Shown here: positions 1 to 9,342 of the stretch, one piece after another
How positions within the stretch are numbered: the first letter of the stretch is position 1
Layout of the letters: every line of letters begins with the position of its first letter
The notes under the pieces: generated by a model
What the model saw: only the letters and a program-made list of their open reading frames with translations
What the model was told of the DNA's origin: nothing
The model's database searches: none
Source: Streptomyces sp. 135
Lineage (GTDB): Bacteria; Actinomycetota; Actinomycetes; Streptomycetales; Streptomycetaceae
Direction of reading: 5' to 3'
DNA: 64,000 nucleotides
NCBI RefSeq assembly: GCF_020026305.1
Contig: NZ_CP075691.1
Coordinates: 4,154,001 to 4,218,000, forward strand
Position numbers and translations under genes: made by a program

Positions 1-2059
1 GCGGCGGGGCCGCGGCCTCCTCACGGGCCAGCTCGGCGCTGAGGCCGGCGGCGAGGATGCCGGTGGGGGTTTCGTCGCGGGGGTCGGGGGTGTCGGGGTT
101 GTCGGGGGCGTAGGGGTCGTTGGGGGTGTCGGGGGTGTCGGGGTTGTTGGGGGTGAGGTCGGAGTCGGGGGCAGAGGTGAGCGTGGTGGGGTGCGCGGGG
201 TGCGTGGTGGGGGCGGGGGCGGTTATGGGGGTGGAAGGGCCGCCGGGGCCGTCGTGGCTGGCGCCGGGGCCGTCGTGGCTGTCAGGGCCGTGGTGGCCGT
301 CGTGGCTGCCATGGGGGACGGCTTCGAGGTCGGCGTCGGAAGCGGGGCCTGGCCGGACGGTGGGCGCGTTCGCGTCGGCACCGCAGGCGTCGCCGGTCTC
401 ATCGGCGCCGGAAGGGGAGCCTGGCCGGGCGGTGGGGGCACCCACGTCGGCATCGCGGGCGCCGCCGGTGCCGTGGGCGTTATCGGCGGCGCCGGTGTCG
501 GAAGCAGGACCTGACCGAGTGATGGGCGTGTTCGCGTCGGCCTCACGGACGTCGTGGGCCTCGGCGGCGCCGGAAACGGAGGTTGGCCGGGCAGTGAGCG
601 CGCCCACGTCAGCCTCGCGGGCGCCGCCGGCCTCGGCGGCGCCGGGCTCGCGGCCGGTGTCCGCCTCGCGGGTTTCGTCGGCTTCGCCGCCGGCCCGGAG
701 GTCGAAGCCGTCGGCCTCCGGTGCCGCGGAGGTGCCGTTCCTCGCCCCCGCGGAGGTCAGGTGGTCCAGGATGCGGGCGAGCGTCGGGCCCTCGGGGCCC
801 TGGGCCGCGGGGTCCGCGCGGTGGGCCACGTCCAGGGAGTCCAGGACGCGGTGCAGGCGGGCGGCGTCCATGCGCCACTTGCGGTCGACGACCTCCTCCG
901 GATACTCCTGCCACGCCACCGGCGCCCAGTCCGGCCCTGTCTCCGCGGGGCCGCCGTGGAAGAGGCGGGCGGCGAGCAGTGATGCCGCCTCGTCCACCGA
1001 ACCCGGCTCCTCCAGCAGGTCACAGGCGGGGCGCTCGCCCAAGCGGGAGGCGAAGCCTTCCGCCAGGCGGTCCCTGCGGGACAGCTCGGTGAGCGCGGAG
1101 ACCACGCCCGCGTCCAGCCGGGAGGGCCAGCGGCCCATCCGCCAGGCGGGCAGCGCGACCCGGGTGAGCAGCCGGTCCCAGCCCGCGTACGCGAGGCCGA
1201 CCTGCTCCTGGGCGACGATCCGCACGCCGTAGTCCACGGTCTGGGCGCGCTCGGCGGCGGCCGCGGCGACCCCGCGCTCCATCTCGGCGGCATGCACCCG
1301 GCAGTTGCGCAGGAGCAGCCGGGCGACCCAGCCGACACCGGCGAGCACCGTACGGACCAGAGGGCCGCGGCCCGGGGCCGAGGCGACCGCCACCGCCGCG
1401 TCGAGCCCTCGCACGAAACGCCGGGCGGCGGCTATGTCGGGATGCGCGGAGGGACCCGTGCCCGCCACGACGGGGGCGAGCACCGCGCGCAGCTCGCCGA
1501 CCCGCATCCACCACAGGAACGGGGAGCCGATCACGAGCACGGGGGCGGCGGACGGCCGGCGCTCAGGAGCGACACGGACATCGCGCGCACCGCCGGAGAC
1601 CTCACCGCGCACGGCGGAGGCGTCCCGGTCCCGCGCGGGCGGGCCGTGTGCCGGATGGGTGCGGTCCTCCAGCCAGCTGTCGCAGTCGGGGGTGAGCGCT
1701 ATCGCCGAGGGCGCGGGCACGTCCAGGCGGTCGGCGAGGTCTCGGACCAGGCGGTACAGGTCGGGCGCGGACTCCTCGGCGATCGGGACCGTGGGGCTCA
1801 GCGCGGGCCTCGCCCGGGCGACGACCAGCGCGACGCCCGCCGCGGCGAGCAGCACGAGCAGGGCGAGCGCCGTCACCACCCAGCGCACGACGTCCCAACT
1901 CCCGCCGCTGATATGGCCCGTGGCCCCGCCTGCGAGCAGCACGACGGCGGCGGCCGCGGGCAACAGGGCCACGGCCAGCGCCCGGCTGCGCAGACGCAGC
2001 ACGGCGAGGGCCCGGGAGCGCGCGGCCTGCGCGCCGACCTCCACACCCGTACCTGTCAC
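1..2059 (-). CDS. Membrane protein with degenerate M48-peptidase-like domain (C-terminus outside window)
   Basis: The frame is open from about 2059 to the left edge, so at least 686 residues are present and the C-terminus is missing. Two hydrophobic segments lie near residues 24-46 and 56-78. A soluble domain follows that resembles M48-type peptidases: the stretch ELRAVLAPVVAG near residue 190 sits where M48 enzymes carry ELxAVLAHELGH. The HExxH zinc motif is absent, so the domain should be catalytically dead. From about residue 435 the protein becomes a low-complexity Ala/Asp/Gly/Pro tail. GTG 2059 is preceded by AGGGGG; GTG 2071 is also possible. An in-frame stop just upstream limits the start to this area. 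Family assignment is inference. Confidence 0.6.
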   Translation of the reverse strand, partial: MTGTGVEVGAQAARSRALAVLRLRSRALAVALLPAAAAVVLLAGGATGHISGGSWDVVRWVVTALALLVLLAAAGVALVVARARPALSPTVPIAEESAPDLYRLVRDLADRLDVPAPSAIALTPDCDSWLEDRTHPAHGPPARDRDASAVRGEVSGGARDVRVAPERRPSAAPVLVIGSPFLWWMRVGELRAVLAPVVAGTGPSAHPDIAAARRFVRGLDAAVAVASAPGRGPLVRTVLAGVGWVARLLLRNCRVHAAEMERGVAAAAAERAQTVDYGVRIVAQEQVGLAYAGWDRLLTRVALPAWRMGRWPSRLDAGVVSALTELSRRDRLAEGFASRLGERPACDLLEEPGSVDEAASLLAARLFHGGPAETGPDWAPVAWQEYPEEVVDRKWRMDAARLHRVLDSLDVAHRADPAAQGPEGPTLARILDHLTSAGARNGTSAAPEADGFDLRAGGEADETREADTGREPGAAEAGGAREADVGALTARPTSVSGAAEAHDVREADANTPITRSGPASDTGAADNAHGTGGARDADVGAPTARPGSPSGADETGDACGADANAPTVRPGPASDADLEAVPHGSHDGHHGPDSHDGPGASHDGPGGPSTPITAPAPTTHPAHPTTLTSAPDSDLTPNNPDTPDTPNDPYAPDNPDTPDPRDETPTGILAAGLSAELAREEAAAPP
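335..630. repeat. Degenerate tandem repeat (about 162 bp unit) inside the partial membrane-protein gene
   Basis: On the minus strand the protein tail repeats the blocks ADVGAxTARP and ADANxPxxRxGPASD about 54 residues apart, giving nearly two full imperfect copies. The repeat keeps the reading frame. A short direct repeat encoding GASHDGP lies close by at about 240-280. Confidence 0.6.
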
Positions 2060-2307
2060 GACCGATGGCACCCCCTGGTTGCCCTACCGCTCGGCCGACG
2101 GCCGGGGCCGACGGCACACATCAATGGCGTTGGTCTTGCTCACTCCCCCACTGTGGCACCCGCCACTGACATCGCAATGCCGGTGGTCTGTTTGGCTCTG
2201 GGCACCTTGAACGCTTGCGCCGCACCCTAGTTGGGGTACCGGGTGTCGTCAGCCGGATGGGTCAGCGGTCACTCGATGGAATGGCTTTGGCTAAAGGTGG
2301 AGACCGC

Positions 2308-2343
2308 AAAGGCCCCGGATCCAGTGTCGGATCCGGGGCCTTT
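2308..2343 (-). terminator. Rho-independent-type terminator after purD
   Basis: Perfect 15-bp inverted repeat (AAAGGCCCCGGATCC and its complement) with a 6-nt loop, 33 bases beyond the purD stop. Read on the minus strand the stem ends in TTT. Confidence 0.85.
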
Positions 2344-2375
2344 GACGGCTGAAGGTCACGCGGCAGCGAGGTGGC

Positions 2376-3629
<1,254 letters not shown>

Positions 3630-3700
3630 GGTGGTCAGCCTAGCCCGCGGGCCGGCAGGGCCTTGTACGGGCTGCCGAGTACGGGCCCTGCGGCTCTTGT

Positions 3701-3965
3701 ATGTTCGTCCAGTTTCCGGGGGGGCAGTTCCACCTCCGGGATCCGCCAAGTTCGCGGGGAGCCCGGCGGGTGGGCCTGAGCCACCCTCTCCTCGCCGCCA
3801 AGCAGTACGCGACCCTGGACCACCAAAGCGGCGGCCGCCTGAGCCTCGGGGTCAGCGCCGGGCACGTACCGGAGAGGAGTTCGAGCCGCTCGGCGCCGAC
3901 TTCGCGCGGCGCGGGCCGGTCATCGACGCGACGATCGACGCGCAGAGGGCCGCGCAGTTCGCGCG
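3701..3965 (+). pseudogene. Remnant of an LLM-class (luciferase-like) F420-dependent oxidoreductase
   Basis: One frame reads LSHPLLAAKQYATLDHQSGG and then RLSLGVSAGHVPE. After a frame change near 3862 another frame continues EEFEPLGADFARRG and VIDATIDAQRAA. These match consecutive conserved blocks of luciferase-like F420-dependent oxidoreductases (usually about 280-300 residues). Only about 85 residues from the middle of the protein are recognisable. There is no proper start and no substrate-binding C-terminal half. It is best read as a decayed gene between the converging purD and dnaX genes. The family call rests on motif recall. Confidence 0.65.
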
Positions 3966-4262
3966 GCCCGACCAGATCCCTGGCGTCCGGCCCCTTCCTG
4001 GGGGGGGCGACAGATCCCCGGGGCCCTGCCCGTTCCCGGGGGGGGGCGACTAGATCCCCGGGGCCCGACCCGTCCTCGAGTGCCTGGCCAGGTCCCAAGG
4101 GCCCGGCCGGTTCCCGGAGCCCGCGCAGCTCCCAAAGGCCCGACCAGACCCCGCAGCCCGACCAGACCCCGCAGGCCCGGCCAAACCCCGCAGGCCCGGC
4201 CAAACCCCGGCGCCCGACCAGATCCGGGGGCCGGCCCAGCTCCCTGGGCCCCGGCTGAAGAC
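3966..4262. repeat. GC-rich imperfect tandem repeats in the purD-dnaX gap
   Basis: Two kinds of unit are visible. Between about 3990 and 4080 a unit containing GATCCCCGGGGCC and a run of 8-9 G recurs. Between about 4130 and 4230 a unit of about 19-20 bp (CGACCAGACCCCGCAGGCC, varying to CGGCCAAACCCCGCAGGCC) recurs four to five times. No credible gene is seen here. Confidence 0.7.
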
Positions 4263-4346
4263 GGCCGAGGGGCCGGTGGGAGACAACCCAGTAGGCCTGC
4301 GGAAGCTGGCCCGTGGGCCCGGCGGGGTCGGCGGGAGACGGCCGGG

Positions 4347-6596
4347 CTATTCGTTCGGGTATTCGTCGACCACCGTCGCGCCCAGCTCCCGGACGATCAG
4401 GTCGTGGCCGGAGAGGGCGGATTCGACCAGGTCCGGGTCGTCGTCCTCGGGGATGTCGTCCTCGGGGGAGACGTGTTCCGGGGCGGGGGCGGAGCGGGGC
4501 GGTGGTGTCGGCTCCGGGGCCGGGGCGGGCGGGGCCTGCCGGGCCGGGATCGCCGCCGGGGCGGGCGGGCTGGTGCTGCGGGGCCGCCGGGCGGGGGGCC
4601 GCGGGGGCACCGCCGCCGAAGTTGCCCGCGGCCGGTGGAGGCGCGGAGCCGCCCGAGGGGTCGACGATCGCCTCGACCTTCCACTGCACGCCGAACTGCT
4701 CGGACAGGGCCTGCCGCAGCACGTCCTCGCTGCCGCTGCTGGCGAAGTTGTCCCGCGCCCCGGCGTTGACGAAGCCGATCTGGAGCGTCGTGCCGTCGAA
4801 GCCCGCCACCTGGGCGTTCTGGCTGAGCAGGATCCAGGTGAAGCGGCGGCGGTTCTTCACCGCCTCCAGGATGTTCGGCCACAGGCTGCGCGGGTCCGGG
4901 CCACCCGCAGGAGCCACCTGGGGGGCCATGGGCGCGGGGGCCTGGGGCTGAGCGTGGGCCTGGGGAGCCGCCGGGGCAGGGGCCTGCGGGGCGGAAGCCG
5001 GGGCTCCGCTGCCCGTGGCCGCCGCAGTGGGCCAGCCGCCCGGCCGGGGCGCGGACTCCGGAGCGGGAGCGGGAGCGGGACCGGCAGCGGCGGACGGCGA
5101 CGCGGGACCGCTGCCCGGAGCCGAGGCCGTCGGCCAGCCGCCGGGCCGCCGCTCACCCGCAGGAGCGGCGGGAGGCGCGGGCGGGGCGGCGGGAGGCGCG
5201 GTGGGCGCGGCCGGAGCCGCCGGGGCGGGCGGTGGCGGCGGTGCGGCTTCCGGGGCCGGGGCGCCCTGCGGTGCCCCTGCCCTCGTACCGCCGCGCGTGC
5301 GGCGGCGGGACCGCCTCCCGGAGGAACCGGAGGTCCTTGCGGCGCCACCGCGGGCGGCTGCTGCATGCCCGCGTGCGCCTCGGGCCCGGGGACGTACGCC
5401 ATCGCCGGGCCGGGGCCCTGACCGCCCGCCACGAAGTTCCCGCCGCGCTCCAGGCGGTCGAGGCGGGCCATGACGGAGCGCTCGTCGTCGTACGCCGCAG
5501 GGAGCAGCACGCGGGCGCAGATCAGCTCCAGCTGGAGGCGGGGCGAGGTGGCGCCGCGCATCTCGGTCAGGCCTTCGTTGACGATGTCGGCGGCGCGGCT
5601 CAGCTCGGCGCCTCCGAAGACACCGGCCTGCGCCTGCATCCGCTCCACGACGTCGGCGGGAGCGTCGATGAGCCCCTTCTCGGCGGCGTCCGGCACGGCG
5701 GCGAGGATCACCAGGTCCCGCAGCCGCTCCAGGAGGTCGGCGACGAAGCGCCGCGGGTCGTTGCCGCCCTCGATGACGCGGTCCACGATCTCGAAGGCCG
5801 CTGCGCCGTCCCCGGAGGCGAAGGCCTCGACCACGGAGTCGAGCAGCGAACCGTCCGTGTACCCGAGCAGGGACGTGGCCATGGCATACGTCACACCCGC
5901 CTCGCCCGCGCTGGCCAGGAGCTGGTCCATGACGGACATCGAGTCACGCACGGAACCGGCACCGGCCCGCACGACCAGCGGAAGGACACCGTCCTCGACG
6001 GCCATGCCCTCGCGCCCGCAGACCTCGGCGAGATAGCTCCGCAGGGTTCCGGGCGGCACCAGGCGGAACGGATAGTGGTGCGTACGCGAGCGGATCGTGC
6101 CGATGACCTTCTCGGGCTCGGTCGTCGCGAAGATGAACTTGAGGTGCTCCGGGGGCTCCTCGACCACCTTCAGCAGGGCGTTGAAGCCCGCCGGGGTGAC
6201 CATGTGGGCCTCGTCGATGATGTAGATCTTGTACCGGCTGCTCGCGGGGCCGAAAAAGGCCTTCTCGCGCAGGTCACGGGCGTCGTCCACGCCACCGTGC
6301 GACGCGGCGTCGATCTCGATGACGTCGATCGATCCCGGGCCGTTCCGCGCCAGGTCGCGGCAGGACTGGCACTCGCCGCAGGGCGTGGGGGTGGGACCTT
6401 GCTCACAGTTGAGGCAGCGGGCCAGGATGCGCGCGCTCGTCGTCTTGCCGCAGCCGCGCGGGCCACTGAACAGGTACGCGTGATTGACCCGGTTGTTCCG
6501 CAGCGCCTGCTGCAGCGGGTCGGTCACATGCTCCTGCCCGATGACCTCGGCGAACGACTCCGGGCGATAACGGCGGTACAACGCGAGAGACGACAC
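4347..6596 (-). CDS. dnaX: DNA polymerase III subunit gamma/tau, with two apparent compensating frameshifts
   Basis: Clamp-loader ATPase of the replicative polymerase. From GTG 6596 the protein starts SSLALYRRYRPESFAEV and carries Walker A GPRGCGKTTSAR, the CxxC zinc module (CLNCEQG, CGECQSC), Walker B IIDEAH and sensor 1 ATTEPEKV. Homology stays in this frame to about 5305. It then moves by -1 into a frame encoding the tau-type block (WPNILEAVKNRRRFTWILL, then GTTLQIGFVNAGARDNF). Near 4590 it returns to the first frame to give the conserved end DDPDLVESALSGHDLIVREL. Full-length homologues are one continuous frame of about 750-790 residues. The shifts lie in GCC/CGC repeats and a run of six C, so indels are the simplest reading. 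Confidence 0.85.
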
Positions 6597-6655
6597 GCAT
6601 ACGAGGTTATAGGCGACCACTGACAACCCGGACCGCCCCAACGCAAAGCGCCCCC

Positions 6656-6750
6656 CACGCACCCGCCAGAGCCGACCTACCCTTGCTGCCTTCCGGCCCT
6701 GGGGGAGTTCAGTCAGATAGCGCCACGTGAGGGGCTGAGCCCCACCCTAG
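6656..6750 (-). ncRNA. ffs: Signal recognition particle RNA (small bacterial type)
   Basis: The minus strand carries the universally conserved domain IV core CAGGGCCGGAAGGCAGCAAG, flanked by pairing arms. This is the site where Ffh binds. The gene sits directly upstream of dnaX on the same strand, a common bacterial arrangement. The ends are estimated from the arms. Confidence 0.85.
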
Positions 6751-6859
6751 CGGATCCCGGGGGCCGGAAGCGACGCCGGGAGGCCTCCTCCCGAGCCCGG
6801 GAAGCCGGCGGCGGGATCGTGTTCGCGAGCACTGCCCAACGTCTTGTATTGTTTGCGGC

Positions 6860-6944
6860 GGAGGATTCGCCTAGTGGCCTAGGGCGCACGCTTGGAAAGC
6901 GTGTTGGGGGCAACCCCTCACGAGTTCGAATCTCGTATCCTCCG
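6860..6944 (+). tRNA. tRNA-Ser (anticodon GGA)
   Basis: The acceptor pair GGAGGAT/ATCCTCC and the anticodon stem CACGC/GCGTG with loop TTGGAAA are present. There is a long class II variable arm and the T loop TTCGAAT. The discriminator is G and CCA is not encoded. It decodes UCC/UCU. Confidence 0.95.
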
Positions 6945-6963
6945 CACTCGCCCGTCAGGGCAG

Positions 6964-7000
6964 ACGAAGGCCCCGACCGCTCAGCGGTCGGGGCCTTCGT
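6964..7000 (+). terminator. Terminator after tRNA-Ser(GGA)
   Basis: Perfect inverted repeat with 17-bp arms (ACGAAGGCCCCGACCGC and its complement) and a 3-nt loop, 20 bases after the tRNA. Confidence 0.85.
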
Positions 7001-7266
7001 CGTCGTGGGGGCCCCGCGGACGTGGACGCCGCTCCGGTCGGCCCGTCGTGCGGCGCGACCTCATCGGGTACGGACCGGCCGCAGCCGGGCGGTTACACCA
7101 TCCGGCGGGACAAATCCCTCCCCAGCTGCGACCAAATAGCGCAATGACGCTTTCCGAAGGAGTGGCCCCGGCGTATCCGGCCCCGCACAACCGGGAAGCG
7201 CGGGAAAGAATCGCCACAAATGCTTCCCCATATGGGGCGGCACGGACATTCGACCCGAAGGCAGAA

Positions 7267-7482
7267 ATGATCAAGAAGGTTATTACCTGCGCGGCCATTG
7301 TTGCCGCCGCCATGGCAGTCGGTACGAGCTCGGCCGCTGCTCACGACCGCGACGGTGACGACCGTAAGCACCGCTTCAGTGCCGAGTGGGGTGGCGGGAA
7401 CTTCGACGTTCTCAAGTCCTCGTCCGGCACCGGAATCTTCAGCGGCTCGGGCCACCACGGCGAAGTCCACGGCCACCGCTGA
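7267..7482 (+). CDS. Small secreted Gly/His/Asp-rich protein
   Basis: A protein of 71 residues with a clear Sec signal peptide (MIKKVITCAAIVAAAMAV, cleavage probably after SSAAA). It leaves a mature peptide of about 45 residues rich in Gly, His, Asp and Ser, without cysteine. GAAGG lies 6 bases before ATG 7267. It ends in GEVHGHR, and the motif EVHGH also opens the mature part of the three paralogues that follow (7649-7930, 8194-8475, 8758-9045). A common function or origin is therefore possible. I do not recognise a characterised family. A role at the cell surface is inference from the signal peptide alone. Confidence 0.75.
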   Translation: MIKKVITCAAIVAAAMAVGTSSAAAHDRDGDDRKHRFSAEWGGGNFDVLKSSSGTGIFSGSGHHGEVHGHR

Positions 7483-7504
7483 GTAGAGTCGCCGCCGCAC
7501 TGAT

Positions 7505-7544
7505 CGGCTCTCCACGAGATGTAACCATCGACCGTGGAGAGCCG
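7505..7544 (+). terminator. Hairpin after the 7267-7482 gene
   Basis: A 12-bp perfect stem (CGGCTCTCCACG and its complement) with a 16-nt loop, 22 bases after the stop codon. It has no T tract, as is usual for streptomycete terminators. Confidence 0.65.
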
Positions 7545-7574
7545 GCAGCAAATTAAATAGCACAAAAACAAACG

Positions 7575-7606
7575 CCGGGGCCGCTGTTGAAGAACAGCGG
7601 CCCCGG
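7575..7606 (-). terminator. Terminator of the 7649-7930 gene
   Basis: Perfect 14-bp stem (CCGGGGCCGCTGTT and its complement) with loop GAAG, 42 bases beyond the minus-strand stop. The minus-strand exit runs into GTTTGTTTTTGTG. Confidence 0.8.
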
Positions 7607-7648
7607 GGTCCGTAGTAGGGCCTCGCCTACCGCCGGACTGCGTCGGCG

Positions 7649-7930
7649 TCAGTCGATGACGGCGCCAAGGATGGGCAGCGCGGGAGCCGAGGAGTCGTCG
7701 TGGACCTTCGACTTCTGGCGGATCTCGTTGCACTGGAAGGCACGGGCCTCGTCCAGCACCTCGATGGTCAGGATGTCGATGTCCTGGATCGTCGGGCAGA
7801 TGTCGCGGATGATCTCGATGTTCTGCGAGTAGTGCCCGTGAACCTCCTCGTCGGCCATGGCCGGGGTGACGGCCATGCCGGTGGCCGTCAGCGTCAGCAT
7901 CGAGCCGGCGAGAATCTTCTTGGCGTTCAT
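7649..7930 (-). CDS. Small secreted two-cysteine protein, paralogue 1 of 3
   Basis: A protein of 93 residues. ATG 7930 is chosen because GGAAGG lies about 8 bases upstream and a typical signal peptide follows (KKILAGSMLTLTATGMAV, cleavage likely at AMA-DEE). The mature protein is about 64 residues. It starts EEVHGHYSQ and has two cysteines (RDICPT and AFQCNE) that could form one disulfide. The central acidic/hydrophobic stretch reads IQDIDILTIEVLDEA. It differs from the 8194-8475 protein at only about eight positions. The pattern IQD-L...QCNE...LPIL is loosely like the C-terminal half of rodlins, which is a weak inference. The gene is monocistronic, with its own terminator. Confidence 0.8.
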   Translation of the reverse strand: MNAKKILAGSMLTLTATGMAVTPAMADEEVHGHYSQNIEIIRDICPTIQDIDILTIEVLDEARAFQCNEIRQKSKVHDDSSAPALPILGAVID

Positions 7931-8100
7931 TGTTATGTGCCTTCCTTGCGTCCGGGTAGCTGTGGCGCTTTCAGTGGGCGCCGACAGATTCACTAACTGT
8001 CCTGCGGCAGCAGGGGTTCCGTCCCTCTAAACTTGTTCACTCTTTTGCAGTAGCAGGCACCGGTTGCTCGATATGCCGGTCCAACCGGCCCGCATACCCA

Positions 8101-8142
8101 ATGGGCCCCGGGTTCGCGGTCGTCCGCGAACCCGGGGCCCAT
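8101..8142 (-). terminator. Terminator of the 8194-8475 gene
   Basis: Perfect 19-bp arms around a TCGT loop, starting 52 bases after the minus-strand stop. One of the strongest hairpins in the window. Confidence 0.85.
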
Positions 8143-8193
8143 TTCCCTCGGTAAAGGGGAATTACAAGAGCGCCGCGTCGGAGCCCAAGCTGT

Positions 8194-8475
8194 TTAGTTG
8201 AGCACCTGGCCGAGGAGCGGCAGCGCGGGAGCGGACGAGCTGTCGTGGACCTTCGACTTCTGACGGATCTCGTTGCACTGGAACGCGCGGGCCTCGTCCA
8301 GCACCTCGATGGTGAGGATGTCGATGTCCTGGATGGTCGGGCAGATGTCGCGGATGATCTCGATGTTCTGCGAGTAGTGACCGTGGACTTCCTCGTCGGC
8401 CATGGCCGGGGTAACGGCCATACCGGTGGCGGTCAGGGTCAGCATGGAACCGGCGACAATCTTCTTCACACTCAT
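8194..8475 (-). CDS. Small secreted two-cysteine protein, paralogue 2 of 3
   Basis: A protein of 93 residues starting at ATG 8475, with AGGAAGG about 7 bases upstream. Signal peptide MSVKKIVAGSMLTLTATG, with the AMA-DEE cleavage site. The mature part is almost the same as in paralogue 1, including both cysteines. The changes cluster at the extreme N-terminus and in the last 15 residues (SSSAPALPLLGQVLN). The near identity over two adjacent same-strand genes indicates a recent tandem duplication or gene conversion. It is divergent from paralogue 3, with a 282-bp shared upstream region that contains an inverted repeat at 8620-8640. Function unknown. Confidence 0.8.
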   Translation of the reverse strand: MSVKKIVAGSMLTLTATGMAVTPAMADEEVHGHYSQNIEIIRDICPTIQDIDILTIEVLDEARAFQCNEIRQKSKVHDSSSAPALPLLGQVLN

Positions 8476-8619
8476 GGTGTGTACCTTCCTAGCATTAGTG
8501 GGCGTCTCCCAGTGAGTGCGCCAGCACCACTCCTAACCGCGAGCACTGCCATCACGTTTCTGCGGGAAGGCCATAATCACCCGGTTACCGCATCCATACT
8601 TCTATTGAACATAGCGTCA

Positions 8620-8640
8620 TCACACTTTTGGACAGTGTGA
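8620..8640. promoter_or_regulatory. Inverted repeat between divergent secreted-protein genes
   Basis: TCACACT-N7-AGTGTGA, a perfect 7-bp dyad spaced like a dimeric regulator site. It lies midway between the starts at 8475 (minus) and 8758 (plus). Regulator unknown. Confidence 0.45.
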
Positions 8641-8757
8641 GCGTGCAATTGGGTGAAAGGGTCTCGGGGCGCGCAACCTCTGACACCGCCCGGCGGTTGG
8701 GTCCCGCGTCGGCACCCGGACCGGGTGCTATGTATCCGGGAAGGAGTGCTCAGAAAT

Positions 8758-9045
8758 ATGAACTCGAAGAACAAGAAGGTGCTGGCGGGGACGATGCTGA
8801 CCCTGGCGGCCACCGGCATGGCGGTCACGCCGGCCTCGGCCGACGAGGAAGTGCACGGCCACTACTCGCAGAGCATCCAGGTCATTCGGGACGTCTGCCC
8901 GACCATCCAGGACATCGACATCCTCACCATTGAGCTGCTGGACCAAGCGCGTGCCTTCCAGTGCAACGAGATCCGCCAGAAGTCGCACTACTCGGATGAC
9001 TCGGCCGCCCCCGCGCTGCCGATCCTGGGCAAGGTCCAGAACTGA
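8758..9045 (+). CDS. Small secreted two-cysteine protein, paralogue 3 of 3
   Basis: A protein of 95 residues starting at ATG 8758, with AAGGAG about 10 bases upstream. Signal peptide MNSKNKKVLAGTMLTLAA, with likely cleavage ASA-DEE. The mature protein keeps EEVHGHYSQ, the RDVCPT and AFQCNE cysteines and IQDIDILTIE. It differs more than paralogues 1 and 2 do from each other (SIQVIRDV, ELLDQA, SHYSDDSAA, LGKVQN). It is encoded on the opposite strand from its two relatives, so one duplication was inverted or the genes moved. The short Sec-exported form and lack of anchor suggest an extracellular or wall-associated protein. Function unknown. Confidence 0.8.
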   Translation: MNSKNKKVLAGTMLTLAATGMAVTPASADEEVHGHYSQSIQVIRDVCPTIQDIDILTIELLDQARAFQCNEIRQKSHYSDDSAAPALPILGKVQN

Positions 9046-9186
9046 CGCTCTTCTCGACGTCCCGGCTTCCGCCCCGCGGGGTGAAGCACCGGAATTCACC
9101 GGGTGGTACGCGTATGTCAGCGGCACTGTGAGGGTGACCACCGCCCGGTGAAGCCGGTACGGATCCCTGTACGGCGGAACAGCGAT

Positions 9187-9226
9187 TGCCCCGGGAGACG
9201 ACGGATATCCGTCGTCTCCCGGGGCA
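9187..9226. terminator. Perfect 40-bp palindrome, bidirectional terminator
   Basis: Two 20-base arms meet at GGAT/ATCC with no loop. It lies between the converging 8758-9045 and 9343-9852 genes, so it can serve both. Confidence 0.75.
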
Positions 9227-9342
9227 TAGCTGTGCGGTCACATACCCGCGTAGCCAAAAGGCGGCACGCCCCCGGAGAAACATCTCCGAGGGCGTGGTTT
9301 TCGCGGGCGTGATTTCCGAGAGCGTATTTTCGCTCTTCGGCG

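Noticed and set aside
3640..4340. Continuation of the minus-strand frame beyond the dnaX end
   Set aside because: Product is Gly/Pro/Arg repeats from the tandem repeats. The conserved dnaX C-terminus lies in another frame and stops at 4347.
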